Positions 10,605 to 23,300 of a stretch of 64,000 nucleotides of DNA are shown in pieces (position 1 is the stretch's first letter; every line of letters begins with the position of its first letter). The notes beneath the pieces were generated by a model, which worked only from the letters and a program-made list of their open reading frames with translations, did not search any database and was not told the origin of the DNA. The stretch spans positions 1 through 64,000 of the forward strand of contig QJNS01000159.1 of NCBI GenBank assembly GCA_004154925.1. The letters are read 5' to 3'. The position numbers were made by a program, and so were the translations under genes. Source of the stretch: Monosporascus cannonballus. Taxonomy: Eukaryota; Ascomycota; Sordariomycetes; Xylariales.

Positions 10605-11224
10605 ATATGGTGGATCGTCCTAGCCAGTATATCCCTGCTGAATTCCGCTTCGTCGATGGAATTGCAGCAAGACTGATGCATCAAAGTGGTTTACCGCGGC
10701 GGCGCCGGCTTGAGTGATACCGACTACTACGATGTGATCTTCACGGGCAAGGTGCGTGCAGCCTACCTACCGACGGTTTCCCGCCACCCTACTAGATGTT
10801 CTCAGAGGCGAGGGGCAGGGTTTTGCCCACCATATGAGATACTGCCGACATACACACCGGTAATTAGACGGATATGGCGATCGTGATCCTCTGGCCGCTC
10901 TCCTGCTGCCTGTGCGAGCTCTCGATCCTGCGCCTCTACTTCCGGGCGCGGGCCGTCGGCATCGCGGCCCCGCTGGCCGCCGCGCTGTCGGTGGTCTGCG
11001 TGTTCGCCTGCGTGGTCACGAACTCCATGCTGGTGCGCCCGCTCAGTGCCTACGTCGAGGGCACCTACGCGCGGCACGGCGAGGAGCGCATGAATAGATT
11101 GTCCGCCTTCGACTACGTGAGCAACCTCGTCCTCGACGGCGTCGAGCCCGCCGTCGGCATCATCGCCGGCCGCAACCCTACCATGCGCCCGCTGCCCCCC
11201 CCGCAGCGAGTACTCCGAGCATAG
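10243..11224 (+). pseudogene. Rhodopsin-like (SAT4/PTH11-type) membrane protein, fragmentary
   Basis: Starts ATG at 10243 with a hydrophobic helix (VVILSIVLGILPLAAGL) and LDLSDYLIFGAC, which resembles the LDDWL motif after helix 1 in fungal SAT4/rhodopsin-like proteins. A donor GTAAACG follows. The second part is lost in an assembly gap (10537-10546) and homopolymers. Coding resumes about 10691-10751 (GGAGLSDTDYYDVIFTGK), then an intron GTGCGT...TAATTAG (10752-10867), then 10868-11224. That last exon has a helix with ELSILRLYF, where the family has K-x-SIL-x-LY, and another helix (PLAAALSVVCVFACVV). The C-terminal part is short and lacks the expected last helices. I cannot tell whether the gene is truly broken or only misassembled, and the family call rests on motif likeness alone. 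Confidence 0.45.
10501..10604. other. Assembly gap (10537-10546) with poly-G and poly-C flanks
   Basis: T10, then 13 G (10501-10513), short unique sequence, ten N (10537-10546), then 58 C in a row (10547-10604). The unique bits on the two sides resemble each other (GGTGGGTCCTAGCC before, GGTGGATCGTCCTAGCC after), which suggests the same locus read twice across a homopolymer that could not be resolved. Confidence 0.9.
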
Positions 11225-12144
11225 GACCATGAAGGAGGGCCATCGACGCCCCGCCGCCCGGGCGTCGAGGGCATCGTCGAGGTTGCGTAACGAGATGGTG
11301 GTGGGCCGCCAGGAAATCTAGAGTCCGGACCATGTCTTTTTCAGGGGCTATAGCCCGGGATACTAAGTTTTGGAGACGATGCCGTCTACTAGTTCTTAGT
11401 TAGACAGGGTTCTGCGAGGCTACTTGGACGCTGCCCAGCTTTGACTAGTAAATAGAAGGAGTGGAATGTATCGAGTAACCACAGTCGGCATAGTGGAATC
11501 AGCGCCGAGTTCCTATCCATAATGCCGAGTTGTAGTTCGGGCTTCGGGCTTTTGAGCGCGTAACTACGAGGGGCTAGGAAGACGAAAGAAAAAGGAGAGA
11601 TTCTCATCATAGACTACATCATAGACTACTTCTATCAAAAGCCTATCCGTCCATGAGGCTCTATGAACACAGCACCTGCTCCACGTATAGAGCCGCCCCC
11701 TATCCCACTATGGTGGAGAGGAATAGTGAATGATAAAACAACACACTCGATGGGGTGGGAAATTCTATTGCTGGGGTGGTAGGGATTGCGCACGCGTTGC
11801 TGGTAAATATAGTAGGTAGTACATCCGAGCGCAGCTGCTACCGACAGCATGGTTTGTTACAGGAGGTGAGCATAAGAATACACTGCATTGCGCTACCTGC
11901 TTGGCTACTCTTGCAAACCCTTGCCAGCTCCCGTTGTCTGATGACCTAGCACTCGAAGAGAAATCGGCTCCCTTACTTGCGCCTCACCTTCTCCCTTCCG
12001 TCCACTTTCGATTTTATATCACCGAATCGATTCCGTCTTTCAAAGGAGAATCACCAGCGACGTTCCGTACGGAAAGTGCGCATTCTGGTCAACCATCATG
12101 CTCTTCTCTTGTACCCCATCCATCTTCGAGTTCCTTTCCGGACT
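11225..12144. other. Intergenic, nothing recognised
   Basis: No gene, RNA or repeat that I can support. Confidence 0.45.
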
Positions 12145-13413
12145 CTGAACGCGATGGCTTCAGGCCGTTTGGCCGTTCATCCGCCGGAAAGCCGACATGG
12201 AACTCGGTACAGTGGAAGGAGGTCGAATCAACTGTAATGGTAGACGGTGGCGTCCTTGGGTTCTGTATTGCGTACAATCTAGCCAAAGAGGCTGAAAAGT
12301 CCGAGAAGGGTCCACGAGAAATGGCACGGCCCTCGAAACCGCCTCCTCATCCTTCCCTGCGGGCTCGTCCCATAAGACGGGGTGATTACATTACGTGTTC
12401 CCCGAACGGTTCGGGGAGGACATTACCCCCTTGGGGAAGTACTCATACGGGCTCTGGCGATCCGTGGAGGAGGAGCGTCTCCGATTCAAGGCCGGCACTG
12501 GATACTGTGCCAATTCATTCGACCCTGTCGTGCCTGGTGGGGAAGCGGCATACTGACCCTACCAAACTGGATCAAACCACAGATGGACTGGGACATTGAT
12601 TTGGAACAGAATGGTCCCGCCTGCGCCACGGTGCATATGCATACAGAAACGGGTATGATTCTGGACTAACTGTGGCAGCAATCCCAGATGACTTAGGATC
12701 TGGCTTGAGCGCAAGTATGCGACGAAGTGTGTAGACATCAGGACATCAATGACAGCCACAGGGGCGATGTCAGCGGAAACGTGACGTTGAGGAGTGCCCA
12801 GTAGCAGCATCTTTGCGACCGGGGAGTCGTACTCCCTTCCCTGGCAGAAGCTCGTCATTGCAGCAGGGACCCGGTCACCATCTCCGATCCAGTCATTATT
12901 CCCAAATTCGACACCGTGCCTCCAACTATCCATCAACGCGGGTGACTGGGCGGTATTCCAGGACCTCAATCCAGTCACTGCCGACGCGACGTCTGCGGTG
13001 GTCTTCAACGACATCGTGCACGAGAGGCTGGAAAACGGCAGGGGTAGCAACGAGTCAATTTTCCAGTGCGGTCGAAGAAATTTTACTGCGATCTTACCTC
13101 CCCCCGGAACGGAGGACGGACCGGACAGGAAGGTATTATCTGACTTGATCCAGTACTCTAGAAGTTTTATGCACCAAGATATCGAGGGCGGAGCCTGTCC
13201 TGCTTTGCCGATCATGGAGAAGGAGAGGGCGTTCCGACCCTCTACCGTCCCAGGCTGGCCGCTTATTAGCGAGGTGCCCTCAAGAAACTATCTTGAGTCC
13301 AATCAGAAGTTCCTACGAGCGTCTTCTTGCGTTATGGTCACGGCAAGCTAATAGCCCATGTTATTCTGGGGCTTAAGCCGGATATGGACATATCGAAGTT
13401 CACCGTTTCCTAA
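12145..13413 (+). pseudogene. Decayed FAD-dependent oxidoreductase (DAO family)
   Basis: Plus-strand pieces in shifting frames add up to a D-amino-acid-oxidase-fold flavoenzyme. A dinucleotide-binding start reads VMVDGGVLGFCIAYNLAKEA (about 12,235-12,300; the family has GGGVLG). A mid part reads WQKLVIAAGTRSPSP (about 12,840). A long open part covers SINAGDWAVFQDLNPVTADA and FNDIVHERLENG to about 13,320. The C-terminal flavin-binding end, GYGHGKLIAHVILGLKPDMD, lies in another frame and closes at TAA 13411-13413. At least two frame changes and several stops separate these parts, and the middle third (12,300-12,780) is hardly readable. The preserved ends suggest a once full-length enzyme. The substrate class (amine, amino acid or sugar-amine) cannot be told. 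Confidence 0.65.
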
Positions 13414-14797
13414 GATGAGCAAAAGAACACCAATTAAGTCGAAAACGAGGACATGTTGCACTATTTAGCGATGGTTATGCACACTCTGTGGTGTGGTTGC
13501 AGAACAACAAAGGTGCTGTGGGAGGCCCAGGTATCTAACCTATAGAAGCCCCGGGAGTACCAGCAACCAAGGTCTTACGCGTAGTCGTCAAAGTAAATCA
13601 AAAGCCACCATCCCGAGGAGGCTAACAATCGCATAACGGAAAATAATTATCACTTCATCGGCTGAGCTTGTGGCCCTGGTTATTAATAACGGATGTAGCA
13701 AACGGCTCTCTGGGCGGCATTTCGAAACTGTGGCAATGAGGCTAAAGGGACCAGCAAGATAATAGGGGCTTTCCGAACACACCAGCGCCCTCTCTATCAT
13801 TCCTCGGCTACCGCAAAATGAAAAAAGAAAAAGAGAGCAAAGAAAGAGAAAAATCGGGGAGAGGGTGAGAAACGGGGAAAGAGAGGTTGAGAGAGAGAAA
13901 GAAAGGTCGGCCTAGTTCAATTGACCGGCATACCAGAACGGAGACCATAATTCATATAGTCAAAAATCGTAAACCGGTATAGGCGTCAGGCGACGCTTCA
14001 TTTCGTAAACTAGGTTCCCTGCGCAAAGGGCGGACTCAGTTCGAACAGCTACATAAGAAGATGGCCACTGGGCAAGAATTACGAGCAGCGCCTTGGACCA
14101 TCTCCGAAGTACCCTGGGATGGCATCTCTGCTGTCGGCATAGCCCCTGAGGTTTGAGACGAAATCCGGAAGGATTACAAGCTGCGTCTCTTACCGCTTGA
14201 GCTGGACTGTGAGTTGACTTGGAATCATCGAGGCCTAAGCCCGTGTCGCGGTTTACTTCGGGGTAGACCTCGTGAAGAAGGGGGGAAGCCCTCGGCCGGC
14301 CCGCCGGCTCGATCACTGCTGCCCCTGGCTTCTGATAGGTATCGACAACCAAGGGCTTTAGAGCCCAAATCCAAACTCGGACTCGGTCTTCGGCCTACGT
14401 CGCTGACCAAAACATCGTCAAGCCAAACCACGGTAGACCTTCCATTTTATAAATCGGTTTGGCAGACCGAATTAGACAGCGCAGACCTAGATCTATTCTC
14501 GGAGCAAGCTCTGTGGGTTGTCAGCCGAACTAATTACGCGACGCTATGTATCGGGGCTACGGCCTCGCAGAGCCGTAGTAAGTTCAGTATCATATTGTAA
14601 CGCCCCATCCGCACTCCTTCTCAGGCACCATATTGGGATCTGGAGCGCAGCCCCGGTGGGTGATTTCGTTTCACATATAAAAAGCGCGACCCGTCTCACA
14701 ACTTTGGAGAGTTGGTTTGAGGACACATTCTAGCGGGTTTGTTGGGTATAATGACTTTGCTCTGCAAGAAACGCTCGTACAGGGCTCGGCAGGTGGC
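13414..14797. other. Intergenic with a purine-rich tract
   Basis: No gene that I can support. 13,815-13,910 is almost pure A and G on the plus strand (AAAAAGAGAG-type low complexity). The rest holds only motif-free frames. Confidence 0.45.
13815..13910. repeat. GA-rich low-complexity tract
   Basis: About 95 bp of nearly uninterrupted purines on the plus strand with repeated AAAGAGA units; only a few pyrimidines interrupt it. Confidence 0.7.
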
Positions 14798-16089
14798 TCA
14801 TAGATTGAACTTCGTGCGCTCCTTCTCCATCTTGGCCTTCCACTCCCACTGGACGGCATCTTCTCCCTCGCTTCCTGCTCGGCCAATGCCCTTGTCTATC
14901 CGCCGAAGCTTCAACGTCGCGCGCGGGCCGAGCTCCTGCAGACCGGCCCTGATCTGCTCCATGCCCTTCAGCTCCTTGCCGTCCGCGCCGACCACGCTTT
15001 TCTCTGTTTCCCTCTTGTCTCTAAAGACATACCGATGCCGGCGTAGAAAGATGTAGTCACGTTGGTTATGTAGCGTCACCTCGAACTATGTTAGCCATGG
15101 TTTAGCTCATGCGGGCATGTGAAACATTGACTTACGACTTGTCTTCCCTGGATTTCAGGGGTTCGGGGAAACAGAGTCTGGAATACCCTCGCGGTGAGCA
15201 CACCAAGCGGGGTCTTGAAGTTGTTCAGCAACAGCTCGGGGTAATGGTTGGTAGGGTTTCCATGGTGCGGGATCTTCTTGCCCGGTATCCAGTTGGAGAT
15301 AGAGAAATGAGCCGTCGGTCCCGACGGCAGATGTACGATGTCGAGTCCTATGGGTCTCTTCTGGTCTTCGCGAAGTACCATGACGGACGTGTATCCCCTG
15401 TTGGTGGCGAATTTGCTGATCTCCCTTACGGAGTATTTGTGGCCGTATTTATGCGCGCTGCGCGGGATGTAGGTGCTGTTCGGAAATAATGTGCAGAGCA
15501 ATCTTGCTTCGTCGTGTAGTGTCGAGTTGAGAGTCGTGGTGACGAGTAACTTGGGTTCCGCCGGAACATCGTCGGAGAAGAGGGAGGGGAACTTGGCGAT
15601 GAGGGATTCCGGAGTAACATCCAAATTTGTGCTCGTGGTCGAGGGAGCGAGACTGTCGTCTCGAATTGCTCGTTTCGCACGCGCCTTTGCTGCCGCCTCT
15701 TCGTCGGAGTCCTCTTCCTCGCCAGAGTCCGAGCCCAGCATGCTGTCCACGTCACCGGCATCATCGTCTTCGTCCTCCTCGGCCTCCCGCTCTTCGGCTT
15801 CTTCCTCCGTTATCCGCCTTCTCTTGAGCAATTGCTCCATGTCGACGCGCGCGCCGATGGAGTCGTCATCGACGTCGTCCCATACTCGTTTCCGGTCGAT
15901 GCTCGCAGGCTTGTTCTTCTCCTGGCGGGATCTCCGGAGTTCCGGGTCCTTGGCCTCCTCCTTCTTCCTGCGGAATCGCGCCTCGCGCTTTTCCTTCTCT
16001 CGCTCCCGCTTCTGCTTGACATAGAGCGACTGGCGATGAAGTTTGTTCCCAGTCTTCTGGGTTAAAGACGTCGACCTTGACGGACCCAT
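14798..16089 (-). CDS. rpf1: Ribosome production factor 1 (Brix domain), 411 aa
   Basis: Exon 1 is 16089-15136 and exon 2 is 15079-14798. The 56 bp intron starts GTAAGT and ends TTCGAG with CTAAC before it, and joins QVV to TLHNQRDYIF. The N-terminus (residues 20-60) is a basic KREREKEKREARFRRK helix, followed by an acidic stretch (residues 96-131) typical of nucleolar factors. The Brix domain runs from about residue 179 (PKLLVTTTLN) through YKYGHKYSVREI-like sequence, LPSGPTAHFSISN, NNFKTPLGVLTARVFQTLFP, and ends with RDYIFLRRHRYVF. Rpf1 binds pre-60S particles and is needed for 27S rRNA processing and 25S rRNA maturation in the nucleolus. It is longer than the yeast protein (295 aa) because of the N-terminal extension, as in other filamentous fungi. 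Confidence 0.95.
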
Positions 16090-17232
16090 TTCGAAACCTC
16101 GATCGAAGCCCGGAAATTTGGAAGATCAGTGGCTCATGCAGGTAAGACTGATCTAAGATTGAATAGGCCAGTATCCAGTCTAATAGGAATTTCTTGCGAG
16201 GCTATCGTCGAAAGCCGGTCGCTCTTTTAGAAAATTTAGCGGGGTCGCAGGACCCTTGCAGATACCCACACACCGCCGATGCAACTAACAGGGAGCAGTG
16301 GTGGGGCATCAACTTCACTAAATTGATAGGGGATAAACGCTGACTTCTGCATTCCCGCCTCGAGGTCTTTTACGATTACCGAATGTCGAGTAACTACCTA
16401 GGTATATCGAAGAACACACGCCAACAAGATATCAAGAATATTTGGTCTAGCTGTGCTGTATTGCATCACGGTTGCTATGGACGAGTGAATAATGAATATA
16501 GAAGGTGGTGGCTGCAAGCATGACCCGATACCAACATATGTGGTCTATTGGAGGAAGTCATGGCGCATTCGGGTACTTCTATAACAGAGTGAGTACGATG
16601 ATACGGTACGGAGGCGGACTTACGAGTGCTATGAACCTTCGAGTTCTAAATAGTCTCTACCAAAGGAGGGTCTATGTGTGTTGCTACAGAGGTAGGCAGT
16701 ACATTCTAAAGGCTGGTCCCTTACGGTACTCGGTAGGCCATGCCTCAGTGATATTTTAATGAGGGCGCTACAGCCTGCGTAGGCTTCCTGGACTCAGGGG
16801 ATTACCCCTTTCCATGACATAACCGCGTTTACCATGGCCAGTTCTTCCGCACCGCTCGTGATATCCTTGCAGGTGTCTAGCAGCCACTCAAGAACGTGAC
16901 CAAATAGGATGCTACTGATTAGCCTTTATTCAGATTGGACCGCATCAAAGCATAATGATGACAAACACCATGAAGGAATTATAGGGGAGGACTGCCCTAT
17001 TGCCCAAGCTGAGCTTCGTCCAACAACAAGCAGCTTGACATGCTGGCTCGCATAAAATGTATCCTATGAGACGTGTCGGGGCGAAGGAGGGGGTTTGTGA
17101 CATAAGTTACACTTATTTATCACTTCAGATTGCTGCATTGAACAAACGGAATCCCCGGTCAGTGTCTATTATCCGCTACGAAACCTCCCCATCCAGCGCC
17201 ATTCGATCTCTCTACTCACTTCAGGATTTAGT
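16090..17232. other. Divergent promoter region between rpf1 and the deaminase-MYND gene
   Basis: 1.1 kb shared upstream region of two genes that point away from each other. No motif, repeat or RNA gene is recognised. Confidence 0.45.
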
Positions 17233-20200
17233 ATGGCGAGTGTATTCGATTGGAGTCTTGATGGGTTGGACCGGCGCCGGTTCGAAGCCTATACGAAGTT
17301 ACTTCGGCTGCGACATGGAGGCCAAGCAGGTGATCTTGTCGAATTCGACCCCTTGGCTCAAGAAGCCCAAATGGATGAGGCTGCCGAAGATGATGACACA
17401 GTGAAGGGCCAGCCATTGGCAAGTTTCAACGAGAGGAAGCTCAAATGTGCCTTTTTAGATAGGCTGTCAGAGATCTTGTCGCCGGCCAAAGGTGGCTATC
17501 ATGTTGCTGCTGCTCTAATGATAGAAGGCCTAGACGGCGTTGAAGTCACCGTGGCAGGGAATTGTGGAATCAAAGAGAAAGATAAATCATTCATTAAAGA
17601 GCTTGAAGAGATACTTGTGAGCATTGCTCGTCGCGGGGGTAAGTCTGAATGCCTACAGGCTGTGGAGTGAATTCATAAATGACTAGTCCTCACAGATTAT
17701 GCCACGTCCGACAATGAGATCGAGAATTTATGGGAGTTGCTACTCACTCAATACAGACCTAGGATCAATCAATACATATCAGATCTCCGGCAAGCCCTAT
17801 ACCGAAATCTAGAAAGTCGGCTGGACTCCCATTCTAGTCTCCCGTTCATGCAGGAGATTAGGAGGCTATTGTCGACCATAACCAACGATCCACAGGACTT
17901 GAGTGGCATTGTCCTACAAGCCTATGACCTCAAGAAATCACATAGCGTACTCGATTTCGAGAACATCCACCCGGCCAAACCTTCCATCGGTCGAAATATT
18001 GGCCAGGCCGTCCACTGTCTAGGTCGCCTGCATGTAGCTTTCCTGACTCTCATACGAGCGGCTAGAAGAGTGAACGGGTTCGAAAATCTGCATATTCGGT
18101 GGGCGGAGCTGCCATCTCTCGCCAAAACAAACACACTTGCCAGAAGGAATTCGGCCATTCCCGCCTGGACCGTGGCTCAGACGTTCAAGTTCCTTGGTTT
18201 GGAGTACACTGACGAGCAAGCGGGACGTCTGATGTGTCCGGAAGAGGACACGGTCCGCCAATCTTTCACCAGAACGGAGTTGGTGAACAGATTCGACAAA
18301 CTCAAACCGGCGAGCAACGAAGTACACGCTGAGATCCAGCTCGTGCTAGATCTAGCTCGACGAAGGATATCCTTTTCGACACCATTTTCCTACATCGGCT
18401 GTAGCAAGCTTTCCTGCCTACTCTGCACTGAGTTCATTGCCTTGGTTGGGTCGTTCTCGACGAGAGGTTGTCATGGGAAAGTATACTATCTCTGGACCAT
18501 ACCAGAACAGAAGGAGCTTGAGCAGGCTAGTGTAGAGTCTATCTGCTCGGCCGTCAAGAAGCTTGAAACCCACCTCGAGGGAATTCTTCTGGAAAGTCCG
18601 AACCCGAAACCCCATGAAAAAGAATCTACTATCGGAGGTAGCTCGGTCGCAACTGCCATCCCACTGACTAACAATCCGTACCTCTCCAATCTGATTGTTA
18701 ATCGACTGCAGAATGAAAGACAACACGCCATGTCAGCTGCGGTCAGACAGAGGTAAGGGCCGTCTCTGATAGTATGTTCTTCTGTACTGACACTGCTCCT
18801 CGGCCTAGCTCGCCCGAAGATAATGATACCATCGATGAAGAATCGTATTCTACGACTCCTATCGAGGCTGGCGAGGCACGGGGTGAGTGCGAGACTTGCG
18901 ACAAGGTGACGTCGCGGCACTGTAGCCTCTGCGGCAGAGATTGGTTCTGTAGCGAGAGTTGTCAAGACCAAATGTTCATCTCCCATTTATTCAACTGTAG
19001 AAAGCGACCCCTTACAACTGCCGATTTTTTGTACCAAAACTGTCTTCGCGACGAAATCCCAGACGACCCTGAGGTCATGGAAGACTTCGGATTTAACCGC
19101 TGTAAGACCCCAGCCGAGGAATCCCATCTTCTGGGCTTGTATATCGCGTTGTTCAACTATTGGCGCATACCGCCTGAGCACGTCAATACGTGGAGACGGG
19201 AGGGATCACTTCTGACCAACATTACGAAGACGTTCGAGCAGGTGCCTGAACAATGTAGAGGGGCATATTTTCCTTGGCTGCTCCGAAATACGCATGTACT
19301 TGATCAAAGTATATCGGCCGAATATGGCCCCCTATCCGGGCCATCCTATGTGGAAAAATTCGTGGATGACGCCAGACCATATCTCAGAGGGGAAGACCAA
19401 GGCAAGTCGCTACATCAACTACGGCCATCCTCTAAGCAGGACTGCTTCATATTCTTTGCGTGCGCTCTCCAGAGCTGCACCCCTAATCCTGGATGGTCCA
19501 ATTTGGATATCTGGTACGATTTCGGTTTTCCTGTCTGTCTTGGATCGGGCTCATGCAGAGGTTGTCTCCGTGACCTGAGATACCCTGACAGTGAACTTGG
19601 CCGTCTCTACAATTATTTGTTAGCAGGGTACAAATCCGGCAGAAATTACTATCGTAGTCTTGGCATCCCGTACAATGGACCCAAGGATCCTCCGACATGC
19701 CCCTTCGACGAATTCTGGAGGGCATATGACACCCTCAACTTGCCCGCCATCTTCGACAAGTTCGGACGCGGTGACGAAATCGACCGGGAGTGGCCCCATC
19801 TGCGGACCTTCCTCTCATGTCCACAGCAGGAGCGTCCGCTGGTCTGGAGACTGTGTCACTACCTTGCACTCGACGACGTAAACGCAGCCGATTCCCTTCC
19901 GGCGGTCGAAGCGGCAGCCGAGGCATTCGGCATGGGCCCTCACCTCAACACGAGGGACCGGCTCCAGCTGTACGAATTCTACGGGGAGCTGTGGGGGCCC
20001 GCTGACCCCCTACGCCTCCAGGAAGCTTGGGAAATGGGTACCCTGCTGCAATTCTCCAAGGACCATCTAGGGGCACGGATCGACCCGAGAGTTTGTTCTC
20101 TGCTGGCTGAGCTAGATGTCTCGAGGAGGAGGGTGCAGGACGGGGTGAACCGGGGGAAGGCAACCGAAGCTCCGCACCAGGCGCCCCCGCCCGCGGCGGA

Positions 20201-20324
20201 GGCGAAGAAGCAGAAACTCGAGGAAGCAAAGGAACAGGAAGAGGAGAAGGAGGAGGTCGAGGGGAAGAAAGTTGAGGATAAGGTGGGGAGGAAGATAAGA
20301 AAGATAAGAAGGCAGGTAAATTGA
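17233..20324 (+). CDS. OTT_1508-like deaminase and MYND zinc finger protein, 992 aa
   Basis: Exons 17233-17638, 17696-18752 and 18809-20324, with consistent phases. Residues 1-340 are a helical N-terminal region. Residues about 335-400 hold a cytidine-deaminase-fold zinc site: HAE at 346-348 (His ligand and proton-shuttle Glu) and C376-LL-C379 in GCSKLSCLLC, followed by RGCHGKVYYLW. This is the pattern of the OTT_1508-like deaminase family (PF14441), described as expanded in fungi. Residues 515-551 are a complete MYND finger: C515, C518, C526, C529, C535, C539, H547, C551. A long second half (residues 560-930) has no domain that I recognise, and the C-terminus is a Lys/Glu-rich tail ending RKIRKIRRQVN, possibly a nuclear signal. 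Inference: a zinc-dependent deaminase of unknown substrate, placed by the MYND finger in a protein complex. All key residues are present, so it is probably active. There is no obvious partner gene beside it. Confidence 0.88.
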
Positions 20325-23300
20325 CGATGCTCAAAGTTGTGCGTTCCCTAGTGAGAACGTCGTGGTCGTTCCTCCGCAGCTTAACTGGCAGCTCGCGGGG
20401 CTAGCACACCTTATAACGGCGAATCCGTAGTGTTAGCATCGCTTTGCCAACTTCGTCCCTCTTGCGCTCGCATTCCTCCCCCTTAGATAAACAGTACTGG
20501 TAGCTACCGCCCACGGCATATCAACTGCGAGCGGACCATGCCGTGAATGTGGTTCAGAATATTCCATGGCTACTCCACATGCAATTGGCATATAGCTCTT
20601 AGGCTTTACACTGTTGCGGCTATGGGTATGGTCCTCATTGACGCCGATTCTCCTTGGGCCCGTCAAAAAGGAAACTGCCAATAGGCAATAGAATATTAGG
20701 GCCGCGCACATTGCTTTTTAACTGTTATATTGACATGGGGATCTCCCGTAAAGACTACCGCTTCGATCGGTATGGTACATGAAACCGTAGCATGCTCAAT
20801 CAGACTTCTATTGGTAAACATCCCGAGGATTGTGGCACTGCCTGACGGAATCAAACCACCTCGGGGCACCAGCAATTCCGGCTCTCGGTGCGTTCAGCAG
20901 CAGCAGGCCGATTGGATGGAGCTGCACGAGCCAGGGGAACAACCGACGATGTTGTTCTGTGACAGGATCTGCGGATTGGAGACAAATGGAAATGCTACCT
21001 GTTTGGCTGTCGATCATTAGAACTACATACGTACTCCCTTGGGGGGGGGGGGGGNNNNNNNNNNAAGTTCCGGAAAAGGCCCGACAGCTTCCAGGACCCC
21101 CCCCCCCCCCAAAAGCCTTGCGGGAGGAAACCTGGCCAACGATACAAAAACGGAGAAAAATTATGTGCCGACTAACGTTGGGAGCGACACGCTGTGGATA
21201 GCTGGCGATAAAGACGGTGCAGGATATTGCGGCAAGGAAAGCAAATTGACACTACGTGCAGGCAAATCTACTGAACGGTTGAGGGATAGCCGCACACACA
21301 ACATAAATACGAATGTAGATATGAAACGAGCAAGGGGACATCGCGGCATGGAAGCACCACGGAAAGATCGTCGAGTAGAGCCCTAAAGTGCCTTTATTTT
21401 GTTGCAGCCGATGTAACTACGGCACGATGTGCGGATCCCCCTTGGGATCTGCAGCTGCGGCAGGGCAGGCGGCTGGGTAGGGGGTAAAGGGCACCTGGGA
21501 GCGATGGCTCGAAAAGCATTCTCGAAGACTGTCTCAAAATTGCATACATTGGTAGATATACTTAGGATGGTTACCTGTGCGCATTTCAAAGACCGGCAAC
21601 TCCAGTACCGTATATATCTCTTTTGGCGCGCGTAAGAAATCCATGGGAAATCCTATCGCGAGCGGGTTGATACCTTGTAAATTATCGCATTGAAAAGTGG
21701 TAGATCATTGCTTATCACGGTAGACATGTGATGTGTTTGAATAGAAGGGAGGTTTTCGAGGTTCAAAGCACCCCCCAGTCAATAACTAAGGCTGGGGCCG
21801 TGTTAAGTGACAGTTCAGCCGGCGCATGCAAGCCTTTTCTTGTCCGGTATCCATTCTTGCTCCTTAGACTCTAATACCCGCCCTTGACGGATCGAGAATC
21901 GTGCAGCTGCAGCTGTTGTGTAACCAGAAACGTATCTCGCTCTAGGTAAGTTTAAAGGCCACATGATCAAGGCTTATCGTGTCGAGGAGGTGGCAACGTC
22001 ATTAGATACATATATTGTTGCCTACTCGAGCGATCAGTGAGGCTTTTGAGACCATGCGCGTCTTCCTAAAGTGTTAAGAAGGCCTGCGAAGCGAAAAGTC
22101 TCCGTCCATCTTTGCCACGGTATCAAGTAGAGTAGATCTCTCATCCAGAGCTCTTGAAAAGATGATTTCTGTTTCTTTTCATCAGTAGGGTTTGTAAACC
22201 TGAAACAATCAGCCCATCATTTCTTAGCCCACCCCTCCTGACATCCTGTCCCCCCTCGAAGCTCTCGGAAGATCTGTCAAATGGCCTGATTCTGTCGATT
22301 AATGTTAGGTATGGCTTCGGAACTCCTTTCTCGAAACTGTGGCAGGCGTACCATCTATATAAATGTAGTAGGGTTAGGTAAGGAGTTTACATACCATACC
22401 TAGCGCAACGCCGGGGTGGGAATTCCCTTTAAAACGAGCATTCTCTGGATACCTACCTAGCACATGTGTTTTCCCTGTATGTACGTATTCTTGAAGTGTC
22501 GCTTACAACAATTGAGTGCCCAAGCAGGCGGGCATCATCTTTGAATATATGGCGAATACACTTGCGTACATACATAACCGCTGAGCAGGCTGCACACATC
22601 CTAGCCGACCAGGAAATGTATCATTGCTCACCTAAGATCGTGTGTTATATACGATTACTATAATAATACATACCACGCATCCCTCTTTACTACCTACCCC
22701 TATAAGAGGCATACTAGATAAGAGATGACTACCCCAGGCGGAGATTATAATGAAAATTGCTACAAACTTTTAAAGGCTCGGTAACACGCCGTTGGTTCAG
22801 GATCGGGAACTCCTTAACCACTAAACGCCCCCTTGGAGCCCTAGACGCTAGGGCACGGGTAATTCTTGGACCTCTAGCCGCTCCCCTCCCCACCCCCCTC
22901 AATCTGCACTACCTATTCCAAGGTTGCTCATCCACTCACGCACGCCCACATGCCGCAACCCCCTTCCGCTAATTAACTAATGAGCGTAGGTAAGTAAGTC
23001 CCTTGTCAGGATCAGTCTGCCGGGCCCAACCTAAACACCTGCACCGCGCCCATTTGTTGCTGCCTCCTTCGTGCATCCTCTTTACACGTTAATCGAAGCC
23101 GGTTTGGCGCCCTAGACGAGAAGGGATTATAATAACTGCTGCTCAGAAACTACCATCCTTTTTACTGACAACCCACGCATAAGGCTTATAGGCCACCCCA
23201 ACGATTCCCATTACCGGGTATTGACTCCTGACGAGACACTCTCTGACCCTATAACTCGTGCCCCTTTTTCTCCGCACATATGAACCCGCCTTCTTGGTGG

